DNA of 64,000 nt, from NCBI RefSeq assembly GCF_000378205.1, contig NZ_KB899406.1, forward strand, positions 186,001-250,000. Reading direction: 5' to 3'. Shown piece by piece: positions 9,723 through 19,000 of this stretch. Origin of the DNA: Sediminispirochaeta bajacaliforniensis DSM 16054 (GTDB lineage: Bacteria > Spirochaetota > Spirochaetia > DSM-16054 > Sediminispirochaetaceae). Position numbers and translations under genes: made by a program. Numbering within the stretch: the first letter of the stretch is position 1; each line of letters starts with the position of its first letter. The notes under the pieces were generated by a model, which did not search any database, was not told the origin of the DNA, and saw only the letters and a list, made by a program, of their open reading frames with translations.

Positions 9723-10451
9723 ATGAAACGTGGAAAAACTATTGTGCTGATCGTCCTGGCGATTGTGATGGTGGTTGGCTCGGTGAATGCCGAAAGCATG
9801 ACGATTGCCGCTGGTGCTGGCTACCGGGCCCTTGTCGATGATCTGAGCCAACTGTTCACCAGCAAGACCGGCATCACCGTCGAACACATCTACGGCAACA
9901 TGGGGCAGGTCACCACCCAGGCGAAGAGAAGCGGCGTGGTCGATCTTGTAGTGGGAGATAAAAGCTTCTTCGATAAGGTAAAGCTTCCCTTCGACCGGGA
10001 GTATATTGTCGGCAACGGACGATTGGTGCTTGCAGCCGCAAAGGATGCCGGGCCTGCGGATCTTGGCAGGCTGACGGCCGCGGACGTCGATCGCATTGCC
10101 TTGCCGGACCCCAAAATGGCTATCTACGGCATTGCCGCAACCGAATACCTGGAACATAGCGGCCTTGCGGATAAGGTGGCGGATAAGCTGATACAGGTTG
10201 GTACCGTACCCCAGGTTTCCGCCTATCTGATCAGTGGGGAGGTCGACTTCGGTTTTATAAATCTGACCGATGTGCTTGCGATTAAAGAGAAGATTGCCGG
10301 TTACGTTGATGTTCCCGAGAGCTATTACAGCCCCATCTACATCGTCGCCAGAAGTATGCCGGACGCCCCTGCCGGTGATGCAACGGTTCGTTTCGGCGAA
10401 TTCCTCGATTCGCCGCAGGCCCGGGAGATCGTAAAACGACACGGACTGTAG
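9723..10451 (+). CDS. ModA-like periplasmic oxyanion-binding protein
   Basis: A secreted binding protein of 242 residues. The signal peptide is MKRGKTIVLIVLAIVMVVGS with a likely cut after VNA. The mature part (MTIAAGAGYRALVDDLSQLF, then EHIYGNMGQVTTQAK, then VVDLVVGD) has the ModA/SBP_bac_11 layout. The usual ModA serine ligand motif in the first loop (AASSL-type) is replaced by AAGAGY. That makes molybdate or tungstate only the most likely class of substrate, not a sure one. It starts at the ATG at 9723 behind TAAGGAGAAAGAA, 13 bases after the ATPase gene. Confidence 0.85.
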   Translation: MKRGKTIVLIVLAIVMVVGSVNAESMTIAAGAGYRALVDDLSQLFTSKTGITVEHIYGNMGQVTTQAKRSGVVDLVVGDKSFFDKVKLPFDREYIVGNGRLVLAAAKDAGPADLGRLTAADVDRIALPDPKMAIYGIAATEYLEHSGLADKVADKLIQVGTVPQVSAYLISGEVDFGFINLTDVLAIKEKIAGYVDVPESYYSPIYIVARSMPDAPAGDATVRFGEFLDSPQAREIVKRHGL

Positions 10452-10452
10452 C

Positions 10453-11145
10453 ATGTATACCCTTCGTTCCTTTTTAGACGCGGTTATGGTCCCGGGGGTG
10501 ATGTTGCCTGTCTCCTTAAGCCTTCGGGTTCTGCTTTGCATTGTTCCCGCTTTGGCGGTTATCGGCATCCCCCTCGGCTATTATCTCGGGCGAAAAAAGG
10601 GCGGAGGGGCCGCCATCCTCGATTTTTTGGTTTCCCTTCCCCTTGTATTTCCTCCCATAGCAACCGGCTTTATCCTGCTGGTGATCTTCGGTAGAAATGG
10701 TCCTTTTGGCGCTCTTCTAAAAAGTGTTTCCGGAATCAGCCTTGTCTTCAGTTTTTGGGGCGTTGCCTTCGCCGGATTTATTTCCGGGCTCCCTCTTATG
10801 GTCAAGACGGTTCAGGCTGCGGTTCGGAATGAGATCGAAGGATACATTGAAGCCGCCTATATGCTTGGAAAGTCAAAACACACCACCTTTTTTCGTGTTG
10901 TGCTTCCCCTTCTTCGTCGCGGAATCGTAACAGGGCTCTTCCTCGGTATTGCCCGGAGCCTTGGGGATGTCGGTATCACCCTGATGCTTGGGGGGAATAT
11001 CATCGGGCGCACAAATACCATCGCCCTCGAGGTGTATAATTCGGTTTTTGTTGGGGATTTTAACCGGGCCTTTGTTCTTGCGGGAATGCTTGGTATTATT
11101 TCATTGATCGTTACAAAAATAACCAGGATGCGCTCGTGGGAGTAG
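10453..11145 (+). CDS. ModB/WtpB-like ABC transporter permease
   Basis: An inner-membrane permease of 230 residues with about five to six transmembrane helices. It carries the EAA loop that docks the ATPase: IEAAYMLGKSKHTTFFRVVL followed by PLLRRGIVTGLFLGIARSLGD. It belongs to the ModB/CysT permease family. The gene begins one base after the stop of the binding protein. Together with the genes at 9005 and 9723 it forms a complete three-part importer, probably for molybdate, tungstate or another small anion or metal species. Confidence 0.9.
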   Translation: MYTLRSFLDAVMVPGVMLPVSLSLRVLLCIVPALAVIGIPLGYYLGRKKGGGAAILDFLVSLPLVFPPIATGFILLVIFGRNGPFGALLKSVSGISLVFSFWGVAFAGFISGLPLMVKTVQAAVRNEIEGYIEAAYMLGKSKHTTFFRVVLPLLRRGIVTGLFLGIARSLGDVGITLMLGGNIIGRTNTIALEVYNSVFVGDFNRAFVLAGMLGIISLIVTKITRMRSWE

Positions 11146-11163
11146 TCCTGGAGGAGGCCGACG

Positions 11164-11922
11164 GTGGGAACAATAACAGATAGGAATATTGAAACCTTTT
11201 ATCACAAATTGCAGGAACGTTTCAGCTCTCTGGTTGAATCCGAGGGGATCGCCAGGGATCCTGTACGGATCACGGCCCGGGGCTTGAGTCCGGATGAAGC
11301 GATCGGCAGAACCCGCAGGAAGGATTTCCCGATTCTTACGGGAAAAGAGATCCTTCTCCAGGCCCAATACCGGGACGCATACGGGCAGGCATTTACCGAT
11401 TCCCCTTCAGCCTTTGAAGGAACTCTTGAGGATGTTCTGGATCTTGATCTTACCGGGGATTCCCATGCCCGGGGGCTTTTTATCGCCTCTCTCAATGCGG
11501 TGATGCGCAGCCTTGGTCGGGCAGAGGGAACGGTCCACTGCAAAGACGACGGCCCCGAGCGCTGTGGTGATGAATTTGCTCAGAGGATCAAAGCCTTTCA
11601 CGCCGATGATCGGGTGGCCCTTATAGGCTTTCAGCCAGCTCTTCTCGAACACCTTGCACCCGTATGCCGACTGCGGGTCCTTGATCTTAATTCCGCCAAT
11701 ATCGGAAGCGTCCGTCACGGGGTAACGATCGAAGATGGTATCGGCGACTTTGAAAGGGTGGTTGAATGGGCTGATTTCATCCTGTGCACCGGAAGTACCC
11801 TTGCAAACGGTTCGATCGTACGATTTTTGGATCTTGCGAAACCTGTCGTCTTCTTTGGTACCACTATAGCAGGGACCGCCGAACTTTTCGGTCTGAAGCG
11901 CTGGTGTTTCTGCTCCATGTAG
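11164..11922 (+). CDS. DUF364-family protein (possible heavy-metal chelation)
   Basis: A 252-residue cytoplasmic protein starting at GTG 11164 behind GGAGGAGG. The N-terminal half resembles the enolase-like DUF4213 domain (TARGLSPDEAIGRTRRKDFP, then LIASLNAVMRSLG-type helix). The C-terminal half is Rossmann-like (VALIGFQPALLEHLAPVCRL, VLDLNSANIG, ADFILCTGSTLANGSI), as in PF04016/DUF364. The founding structure of this family was proposed to chelate heavy metal, but no reaction is proven. Co-transcription with a ModABC-like importer fits a role in metal or metal-cofactor handling. The product ends with a Cys pair (WCFCSM). Function is open. Confidence 0.75.
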   Translation: MGTITDRNIETFYHKLQERFSSLVESEGIARDPVRITARGLSPDEAIGRTRRKDFPILTGKEILLQAQYRDAYGQAFTDSPSAFEGTLEDVLDLDLTGDSHARGLFIASLNAVMRSLGRAEGTVHCKDDGPERCGDEFAQRIKAFHADDRVALIGFQPALLEHLAPVCRLRVLDLNSANIGSVRHGVTIEDGIGDFERVVEWADFILCTGSTLANGSIVRFLDLAKPVVFFGTTIAGTAELFGLKRWCFCSM

Positions 11923-11966
11923 ACACGTTTCTCATCTGCTTTAGTAGTCATATTGACAGATTCTGA

Positions 11967-12006
11967 CTTTTACCCATTATATATATGTATATATAATGGG
12001 TAAAAG
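11967..12006. promoter_or_regulatory. 40-bp near-perfect palindrome, probable operator
   Basis: Two 20-base arms, 11967-11986 and 11987-12006, match in 19 of 20 positions; each arm is CTTTTACCCATTATATATA plus one base. The palindrome starts eight bases after a TTGACA (11953-11958), spans the expected -10 region and ends in the ribosome-binding site of the gene at 12018. It has no GC-rich stem and no T-run, so an operator is more likely than a terminator. I do not recognise the motif as Fur, NikR, ModE or MntR. Confidence 0.7.
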
Positions 12007-12017
12007 GAGAACTCTCA

Positions 12018-13091
12018 GTGACTGGAAAAAGATTTTCATGCGCTCTTGTTCTGTCGGCAGCATCTCTTGTGATGCTGCTGTGTTTCGCTTGTTCCGGAAA
12101 AACAGACGATGCCTCTACGGCTGTGCAAATGGAACGTCGGACGATAATCGACCTTGCTGATCGTACGGTTTCCCTCCCAACGGAAATGAACACGGTTGTA
12201 TGTTTACATCCCATTCCCGACTATATGGTGTGGGCGCTCGATCCCGACAAAATGGCTTCCCGCTCTCGGGTTTTTACCATGAACCTTAAGGGAGGAAGAA
12301 TGCCGTTCCCCGATGCTGAAATCAAAAGGCTGATGGAGAAACCGGAGGTGCCGGTCTTTTTTGATGCCGTTGATCCCGAGCAATTATTGTCTCTCCGGCC
12401 CGATGTTATCGTTTCCATGACCAAGGATCCCAAGTTGGAGGATCTCCAGAAACAGGTGAATATTCCCGTCGTCGCCATATCGAAGGATACGCTACAGGAT
12501 TACGAGGCTTCTTTCAGGTTCATGGGTGATCTTTTGGGAAATACAGAGCGCGGAAATACGCTTGCGGATTACTGGCACAACATCATTGCAAAGATTACCG
12601 AAGAGGTAGCCCTTGTTCCGAACGAACAACGTTTGAGGGTCTACTATGCCAGCCACGACGGGCCTCTTTCGACAGTAGGCAGGGCAACGGTCATGTCCTC
12701 CATTATCACCCTTGCCGGTGGCATCGACTATGCAACGACGGATGATGGCAGCAGCATGAAAGCAACCGATGAGCACGTTGCCATTTCCCTCGAACAGGTA
12801 CTGCTTTGGAACCCGCAGGTAATTATTACCAAGACAGCGGATACACGTGAGGCTATTCTTTCCAGTCCGCAATGGGCCCAGGTCTCCGCGGTAAAAAGCA
12901 AACGGGTCTATGCCTCTCCTGCATATGCGGCACTTGACGGGATCATGTCCTTGATGAGCCTGGGATGGGTGGCCGAGACCCTCTATCCTGATACCGTTGG
13001 TTTTGATGTGGTGAACGAGTGTAAAAACTTTTATTCCCTTTTCTATCGAAACGACTCGCTGACCAGCGAGGAAATCCTTCAGGAGCAGTAG
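12018..13091 (+). CDS. FecB/BtuF-like ABC substrate-binding lipoprotein
   Basis: A 357-residue secreted binding protein starting at GTG 12018 behind AAAAGGAGA. The N-terminus has a lipoprotein signal with a probable lipobox CFAC (residues about 22-25). The mature protein follows the TroA/FecB-like fold: RTIIDLADRTVSLPTEMNTVVCLHP, later LLSLRPDVIVSM and LLWNPQVIITKTADTREAIL. This family binds iron chelates, cobalamin, haem or metal ions. No FecCD-type permease or its ATPase lies next to it, so it may use a transporter elsewhere or act as a sensor or scavenger. It lies three bases before the radical SAM gene, so the two are certainly co-transcribed. Confidence 0.88.
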   Translation: MTGKRFSCALVLSAASLVMLLCFACSGKTDDASTAVQMERRTIIDLADRTVSLPTEMNTVVCLHPIPDYMVWALDPDKMASRSRVFTMNLKGGRMPFPDAEIKRLMEKPEVPVFFDAVDPEQLLSLRPDVIVSMTKDPKLEDLQKQVNIPVVAISKDTLQDYEASFRFMGDLLGNTERGNTLADYWHNIIAKITEEVALVPNEQRLRVYYASHDGPLSTVGRATVMSSIITLAGGIDYATTDDGSSMKATDEHVAISLEQVLLWNPQVIITKTADTREAILSSPQWAQVSAVKSKRVYASPAYAALDGIMSLMSLGWVAETLYPDTVGFDVVNECKNFYSLFYRNDSLTSEEILQEQ

Positions 13092-13094
13092 ATT

Positions 13095-14180
13095 ATGGAA
13101 GACAGACGTTTTTCCGGTGTGTTGGAAAAGGCCGCGGAACAGGCTATCGATAGAGACGAAGCTCTTCTTTTGTTCTGTGAAAGCGAAGAATTTTCTGCCG
13201 CCCAGGAACTCTTTAAGACAGCCAGCCTGGTACGAAATAAGCTCCTTGGTACAACCTTTCGGTGGACGGGAGGTATTGCCAGTGTGCTTACCTGTAATCT
13301 TCAGCCGCTGTGCCTGTACTGTCCTTACTGGACGCAACCGAAAGAGCCTCTATCGATGGAAGAGATCTTGCGGGCTGCCCGCTATCTCAAGGAACATGGC
13401 GTTCGTGACTATCATCTGAGTGCAGGAACCACTTTAGGCAGCGACGGAAGAGAGATGGTTGAAATCGTAGAGACAATCCGTCGCGAGGCAGATGCGGATT
13501 CCACCATTACCGTCAATTGCGGGGCCGCATTGTCCATGGAGTCTATTATTGAGCTGAAAAACCTGGGGGTAACACGGATTGGTGCTTCCTTCGAAACGAT
13601 CAATCGAAAACTTTTTGATGAGGTAAAGCCGGGTGACAGCTTCGAGGAAAAGGAAAAGCTTTGCCGGATGGTTTGTGAAGCCGGTCTCGAACTGGGGAGC
13701 GGATTGTTGGCCGGAGTCGGATGTACGGATTGCAAAGACGATTGTGCCATTGTCAACGGGGGAAAGGTGACGAAAAGTCGCTATGAAGATTATGTCGATT
13801 TTATGTTTTTTATTCGACAGTACCCGAACCTGAAGAGTGTCTATGTTAGTCGGTTTTTCCCCTTTACTGGTATCCCCATGACGGAGCATCCGCGCTGTTC
13901 GGCTATGGAAGGTGCACGGATCATAGCCGTGATGCGCCTGGTCTTGCGGGATATCCGTATCGGCCCTGCTGCCGGATGGAGTTATGACGATATCCCCCTT
14001 TGGGTTGCTGCAGGGGGAGGCAATGAGATCGGAGGCATCCATATCACAAGAGAGCCCCCATATAAGGGAAGCTGGTATATGCATCAAGCCTTGGATTACC
14101 GAGACCACCTGGAATATCGCAATACGGTTTCCATCGCTACACGATTTCTAAAGGAAATGGGGATAGAGGTACGATATTGA
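13095..14180 (+). CDS. HmdB-like radical SAM enzyme (CX5CX2C)
   Basis: A 361-residue radical S-adenosylmethionine enzyme of the biotin synthase/HydE/PylB group. The cluster-binding cysteines are C67, C73 and C76 (CNLQPLCLYC), giving CX5CX2C instead of the usual CX3CX2C. The CX5CX2C spacing is known from HmdB, a maturase for the iron-guanylylpyridinol cofactor of methanogen Hmd. A second cysteine group, C210, C213 and C217 (GCTDCKDDC), sits in an insertion after the GSGLLAGVG strand and could hold a further Fe-S cluster. No hmd or hcg gene is seen here. Partners are a FecB-like lipoprotein, a DUF364 protein and a ModABC-like importer, so a metal-containing cofactor is a fair guess, but the reaction is unknown. 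Confidence 0.85.
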   Translation: MEDRRFSGVLEKAAEQAIDRDEALLLFCESEEFSAAQELFKTASLVRNKLLGTTFRWTGGIASVLTCNLQPLCLYCPYWTQPKEPLSMEEILRAARYLKEHGVRDYHLSAGTTLGSDGREMVEIVETIRREADADSTITVNCGAALSMESIIELKNLGVTRIGASFETINRKLFDEVKPGDSFEEKEKLCRMVCEAGLELGSGLLAGVGCTDCKDDCAIVNGGKVTKSRYEDYVDFMFFIRQYPNLKSVYVSRFFPFTGIPMTEHPRCSAMEGARIIAVMRLVLRDIRIGPAAGWSYDDIPLWVAAGGGNEIGGIHITREPPYKGSWYMHQALDYRDHLEYRNTVSIATRFLKEMGIEVRY

Positions 14181-14223
14181 GTTCTGCAGTCAAAAAGAAT
14201 CGGGGGGAAATCAAACAAAATTC

Positions 14224-15465
14224 CTATATCGACCGGGAAAGGGCGATCAGAATGGAATCACGGCGAATCATTCCACAGAATTTCCCATCTGCATCGACCA
14301 CCGGAATCCTCTTGAGGCCCTGCTCCGTCATGAGCCTGATTGCTTCGTCGACAGAGGTATCCTCGGTCACCCGTACGACTTCGCGTTTCATCACTTGGGA
14401 GAGCTGTAACGATTCGGCACGGCGTGCGGCAAAGCGCCGAAGCGGAAGGATGGTCGATGTCTTTTTGTCGATAACCCTCATGAGGATCGAATCGGTGACA
14501 AGGCCGACAAGATGGTTGTCGGCATCGATTACGGCGGCGCGCTGTGCCGCCTTTTGCGCCAATATGTCTATGGCTTCTCTTAGCGGCATATGGGACGGAA
14601 GGGCAAGTCTGTCGCGTAGGACGACATCACGTACCAGTTGAAGCTGATTGCCGCCGGTCGATGGACCTGAGGTCTCGCTGGCGGTTTGTACCTTGGATGA
14701 GAGAAGTCGCAGCAGATCGATTCTTGCCAGAATCCCGCAGAGTTTTCCATTCCCGTCGACGACCGGCAAACGCTTCAGGGCTTTGCGGACCATAAGATGC
14801 AGGGCTTCGGAAACCTTTTGATCTGCATTGATGGTTTGCGGATGCGGTGTCATGATCTCGGATAGATTTCGATTGTTGCTTTTTTCCATCCATGTACTGC
14901 GCTCCTCTTTCGGCAGGGTGGAAAGCAGACCAAGGCGGATCGGCATTCCCCCGTGCTTCATAAGATCCCCCTGGGTCACCATGCCTACCACGTTACCCAG
15001 TTTGTCGGTAACCGGGAGTGCTTTCAGATGCTCATCAACAAGGCGCTGGATTGTCTCCCGAACCGACCAGTCGGGATGTGCGGTGACCGGCTGTTCGGTC
15101 ATGACATCCCGGACAAGGAGATGAGGAGGAATGAGGCTCGAAGGGGTCCTGAACAAGGCTATCTCGGCGGGGGATGTGCTGATGATGCCGTCACCCACCA
15201 TCGAGGTGAGCTTTTCAATAACCGGCTGAGATTCAGCTATCGGCAGAAGTATCTCAACCATGATGGGCATATCGTTTGAGAGCGCCACCAGCTTGTTGGT
15301 TACAATCTCACCGTTTTCATAGCATCCTTCGCTACCCCGAAACACCATGCAGCGTGCCGATATTTTCAGTGAGCGGATATACGAAACAATTGCGGAGGAA
15401 AGTTCCTTTCCTTTATAGCGGGCCCTCTCTCTTGTGTAGACTTTGATCGACCGATACTGAATCAT
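14224..15465 (-). CDS. DUF190 plus four CBS domains protein
   Basis: A 413-residue cytoplasmic protein. An N-terminal DUF190 domain (about 1-105, MIQYRSIKVYTRERARYKGK; VEILLPIAESQPVIEKL) is followed by four CBS repeats: VRDVMTEQPVTAHPDWSVRE; LSEIMTPHPQTINADQKVSE; VRDVVLRDRLALPSHM; LSQVMKREVVRVTEDTSVDE. CBS pairs usually bind adenine nucleotides. DUF190 proteins are often found beside crcB, as here, and are thought to modulate fluoride or ion export; this is context, not proof. The start at 15465 has a strong GGGGGGGAGAAG site; the frame stays open upstream but would overlap crcB. It lies 11 bases after crcB in one operon. Confidence 0.88.
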   Translation of the reverse strand: MIQYRSIKVYTRERARYKGKELSSAIVSYIRSLKISARCMVFRGSEGCYENGEIVTNKLVALSNDMPIMVEILLPIAESQPVIEKLTSMVGDGIISTSPAEIALFRTPSSLIPPHLLVRDVMTEQPVTAHPDWSVRETIQRLVDEHLKALPVTDKLGNVVGMVTQGDLMKHGGMPIRLGLLSTLPKEERSTWMEKSNNRNLSEIMTPHPQTINADQKVSEALHLMVRKALKRLPVVDGNGKLCGILARIDLLRLLSSKVQTASETSGPSTGGNQLQLVRDVVLRDRLALPSHMPLREAIDILAQKAAQRAAVIDADNHLVGLVTDSILMRVIDKKTSTILPLRRFAARRAESLQLSQVMKREVVRVTEDTSVDEAIRLMTEQGLKRIPVVDADGKFCGMIRRDSILIALSRSI

Positions 15466-15476
15466 CTTCTCCCCCC

Positions 15477-15836
15477 CTATATGCGGCTTGCCGTAACAAG
15501 ACCTGCCAAGGTAAGCACCAGACCTACCACCACATTTACAGCAAGATTCGCCATTCCTCGTCCGAAAGATCCGGCAAGAAACATACGTACGGATTCGAGA
15601 GAGAAAGAGGAAAAGGTTGTGAAGCCTCCGAGAAAGCCGGTTACAAGAACGACCTTCAACACTCTGGGAAGCATCGTACGGTCGGCCAGCCCCACGATAA
15701 AACCGATAAAAAAGCAGCCGACCAGGTTTACCGTCATGGTACCCCATGCAAAGGTGTCTCCAAACAGCCGACCGGCGGTCAGGGAGATGAGATATCGGCT
15801 GGCGGCACCAAGGCCTCCTCCCATCAGTACCCACAC
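15477..15836 (-). CDS. crcB: Fluoride exporter CrcB/FluC
   Basis: A 119-residue membrane protein with four transmembrane helices, the usual size of the Fluc fluoride channel, which works as a dual-topology dimer. Family motifs are GGGLGAASRYLIS, GTMTVNLVGCFFIGFIVG and TGFLGGFTTFSSFSLES. The start is taken as GTG 15836, although an ATG at 15824 is also possible. A fluoride-riboswitch-like leader lies directly upstream and a DUF190-CBS gene downstream. Confidence 0.95.
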   Translation of the reverse strand: MWVLMGGGLGAASRYLISLTAGRLFGDTFAWGTMTVNLVGCFFIGFIVGLADRTMLPRVLKVVLVTGFLGGFTTFSSFSLESVRMFLAGSFGRGMANLAVNVVVGLVLTLAGLVTASRI

Positions 15837-15865
15837 TACATCACTCGTAACAGCCCCTCCTCGGC

Positions 15866-15936
15866 AAAACCTAGGGAGTCAACAACCGGGGCAATTCGGG
15901 ATTCGTATAACCCGCAAGCAAACTCCATTGCCTTGG
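15866..15936 (-). promoter_or_regulatory. Probable fluoride riboswitch (crcB motif)
   Basis: Read on the minus strand, the leader has GGCAATGGAGTTTGCTT (from 15932) and, about 40 bases later, GGTTGTTGACTCCC. These match the crcB motif pattern GATGG-GTT-(stem)-GCTGATGACTCCT. The GGAGT of the first loop can pair with the ACTCC at the 3' side, which is the pseudoknot of this RNA class. The flanking stem is imperfect. The start of the fluoride exporter gene lies about 30 bases downstream, fitting fluoride-dependent control. Confidence 0.7.
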
Positions 15937-16058
15937 TAAAAAAGTATATAAAAGAAAGAGGGGAGGGTCAAAGCGTCATATCGGGCGGGCCTTATTACCA
16001 GCACTATTTTAATGTGAAATTCGACATCATTAGTGCCTTTTCCTACAATAAGTAGTGT

Positions 16059-19000
16059 ATGCATAGAAAAACAAAGTATGGTCAGAAGTTTGACACGCGA
16101 GAAAATCTCTCCAGAGAATATTCTCATTATCTCGATCGTCTGCTTTTGCAATCTTTACCGGCCATCACCGCAGGTGGGGCTGTTGTTTATTTAATTTTTA
16201 CTTTTTCCTACTTCTTTGCGCGGCCGGGCATGGGAGGACGATTTGCATCGGCCTCGAGCTTGTTGGTCTCAATTGGTATGGTTTCGCTTTGGGCTCTTAT
16301 TCATTACAGGAGAATAGCGGAATCCCGTTCTCATTGTATTTCCGCCATCATACTTTTGCTTGTCATTGCTAATTCTGTTTTGCATATTCAAGTTCTCGGT
16401 GATATCAATGAAAGTGTCATTCTGATGCTCATTGTTGTCGCAGATTCTCTGCTCTTTCTAAAGCGTGCGTGGTTCTATACCGCTTTGGGCGGGACGGGAT
16501 TAGCCTGGGGCATTGTTACTTTTCGTTGGTTTGATACCTCTCCCGGCTTTCACTCTTTTTTGGGGATGTTTGCCGCTATGGTACTGTCCATCCTTTTTTT
16601 CAATATCCGGCTGAAATATCTTATCTATAGTTACCGGAATTATCGTAAAGAAAAGGAACGAGCGGATTTTGGTTTGGAGAAATTACTTGAAGCGGAGGAG
16701 GCTTCGAATATTCTAAAACGCCTTACCGAGGTTGCGGTCGAAGGGATTGTTTTCCACGATGGCAAGGTTATTGTCGACTGTAATGATCAGTTTGTGGAAT
16801 TACTGGGCCATTCCAGCAAACAGGAACTCATTGGGACAGATGTGTACAACATTGTCGATGAGAAATCGCGCTCTCTCATGCGGGAAATGGTAGCGAAGGG
16901 ATACTCTGATCCCTATGAGGTAGCGGGACAAAAGAGCGATGGTACGATATTTCCTTTGGTAATTCGGGCAAAGACCATTATCGATTCCGAGGAAAAAATG
17001 CTTAGGGTTGCTATCCTCCATGACCTGACTGAACAGAGACGACTTCGTGATCGGCTTGAAAAGAATGAGGCTCAATATAGGCTTCTTGCTGAGAACTCAA
17101 CGGACATTATTTCTCGCTACTCTCCCAAGGATGGTCTCATCTACGTATCGCCTGCCTGTTTATCTATTTTGGGCTACTCACCGGAGGAATTGGTAGGAAC
17201 TCATGAGTTTAAGCGCCTTATTGTCGGGCCGAATGAGGAACGTTTCGGCATTAAATGGCTTGATAACTACGGCGGAGATATGGTTTCTATCCGAAAAGTA
17301 TCGAAAAAAGGCGGAAAGGAAAGCATCTGGCTTGAGAGTTCCATGCGGGAGGTTTTTAACAAGGAAACATCTTCCAAGGAAGTTGTTATTGTTTCCCGGA
17401 ATGTGACGGCCCGTATGCAGGCAGAAGCGTTACGAAAGCGTCTTGCTTCCATCGTTCAATTTTCCTCCGAAGGTATCGTCTTGCTTTCCCTTGATGGATA
17501 CATTGAAACCTGGAACAAGCGTGCGGAACAGATACTCGGCTATAAGAAGAAGGCGGTACTCCACAAACCCGTGTCGGAGGTCGTCGAGCTTGCGGAATAT
17601 AGCGATATCGACGGGTTGGTACGGCGCATAACACTTGGCGCGTCCGATATGGAAAGTCGTAAAGAGATTGAAACAGGAGAGGGCCCTTCGATAACCCTCT
17701 CTGTCCGTTTTTCTTTGGTCTATGATCACTTTGGAAATATAAATGGGCTTGTTTTGCTGGTAAGAGATATCACCCATCAAGTAGAAGCCGAGCGTTACCT
17801 TACCGTCCAATATGGCGTTACCTCTCTTATCGCTCAGGGTATGGGAAGCCGCGAAGAGATTCTTTTCGGTATTATGGAGAAGCTCTGTACCAGTCTTGGC
17901 TGGCTTGGAGCGGAATTATGGCTTCCCGATGAAGAGAAGATGCTACTTTCCCGCGGAGGGGTCTGGAGCTCTGACAACCAGGGAATAGAAGATTTCTTTG
18001 AAACAAGTAGTGGTACGGTTTTTCGGTACGGTGAAGGGCTTCCTGGTATCGTCTATAGCAAGCATTATCCTGTCTGGATGGCCGATCTCATTGAAACCTC
18101 GAAATTTGTCAGGTCTGATCTCGCCAAGCGGAATGGTTTGAAGAGTTCTGTAGGACTTTGCGTGTACGAGGGCGAGACCGTCTTTGCGATTATCCTGTTG
18201 TTTACCTCAAAACGCTTGGCGAAAAATCAGGACCTTATCGAAATCCTTCATGCCATAGGCGGACAGGTCGGACAGCTGTTGCGAAAAAAAGAGACGGAAC
18301 AGGAATTGCGAAATAGTGAGTCGCGCTTTCGCGCAATAAGCGAGGCATCTCCTCTCGGTCTTTTTGTAACCGACAATGGGGGAAATTGTATCTATACCAA
18401 TAGTCGGTACCAGGATATTACTCATCTCAGTTTTGAGAATGCTTTGGGAAAGGGTTGGGCCCGGGTAATTCATCCCGATGATATCGATACTGTTACAAAA
18501 GAATGGTACAAGTCTGTCGAAGAATCCCGTATATATCAGGGAGTTCATCGAGTCGTTGTCGACGGCGACGATGTCTGGGTCAGTGTTCATGGAGCGGCAT
18601 TCAGGGATCATGATAAGGTCATAGGCCATGTCGGCACAATGGAAGATATTACCAGACAACGACAGCAGGATGCTGAATTGGAAAGGTATTCTCTTCATCT
18701 CAGTGATTTGGTCGAAGAGCGAACAAAGGAGCTTCGTTTGCTCCAGAAACAGCTCCTTGACCGTCAGCGCGATCAACAGGAACTACAGCTGGCGGCCGAT
18801 GTACAAAGAAACTTGTTGCCGCAAAAGCTTCCGACGTTTCCCGGTTTTTCTTTTTCCGCACAGGCCTATCCCGCCAGATATGTAAGCGGGGATTTCTATG
18901 ATTTTGTGACCTGTGATGACAAAATTCTTTATGTTCACTTGGCCGATATTGCCGGAAAAGGTATCCCTGCTGCTCTCCTGACCTCGTCGGCCCGGGCTTT

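Noticed and set aside
13095-14180. Reading the radical SAM gene as the missing hydE
   Set aside because: It belongs to the same broad group, but HydE has CX3CX2C and this protein has CX5CX2C plus an extra cysteine insertion. It also lies about 44 kb from hydF and hydG, among metal-transport genes.
15466-15834. N-terminal extension of the DUF190-CBS protein
   Set aside because: The frame is open but overlaps crcB completely, and the encoded Arg/Ser/Gly-rich peptide has no similarity. A strong ribosome-binding site marks the start at 15465.
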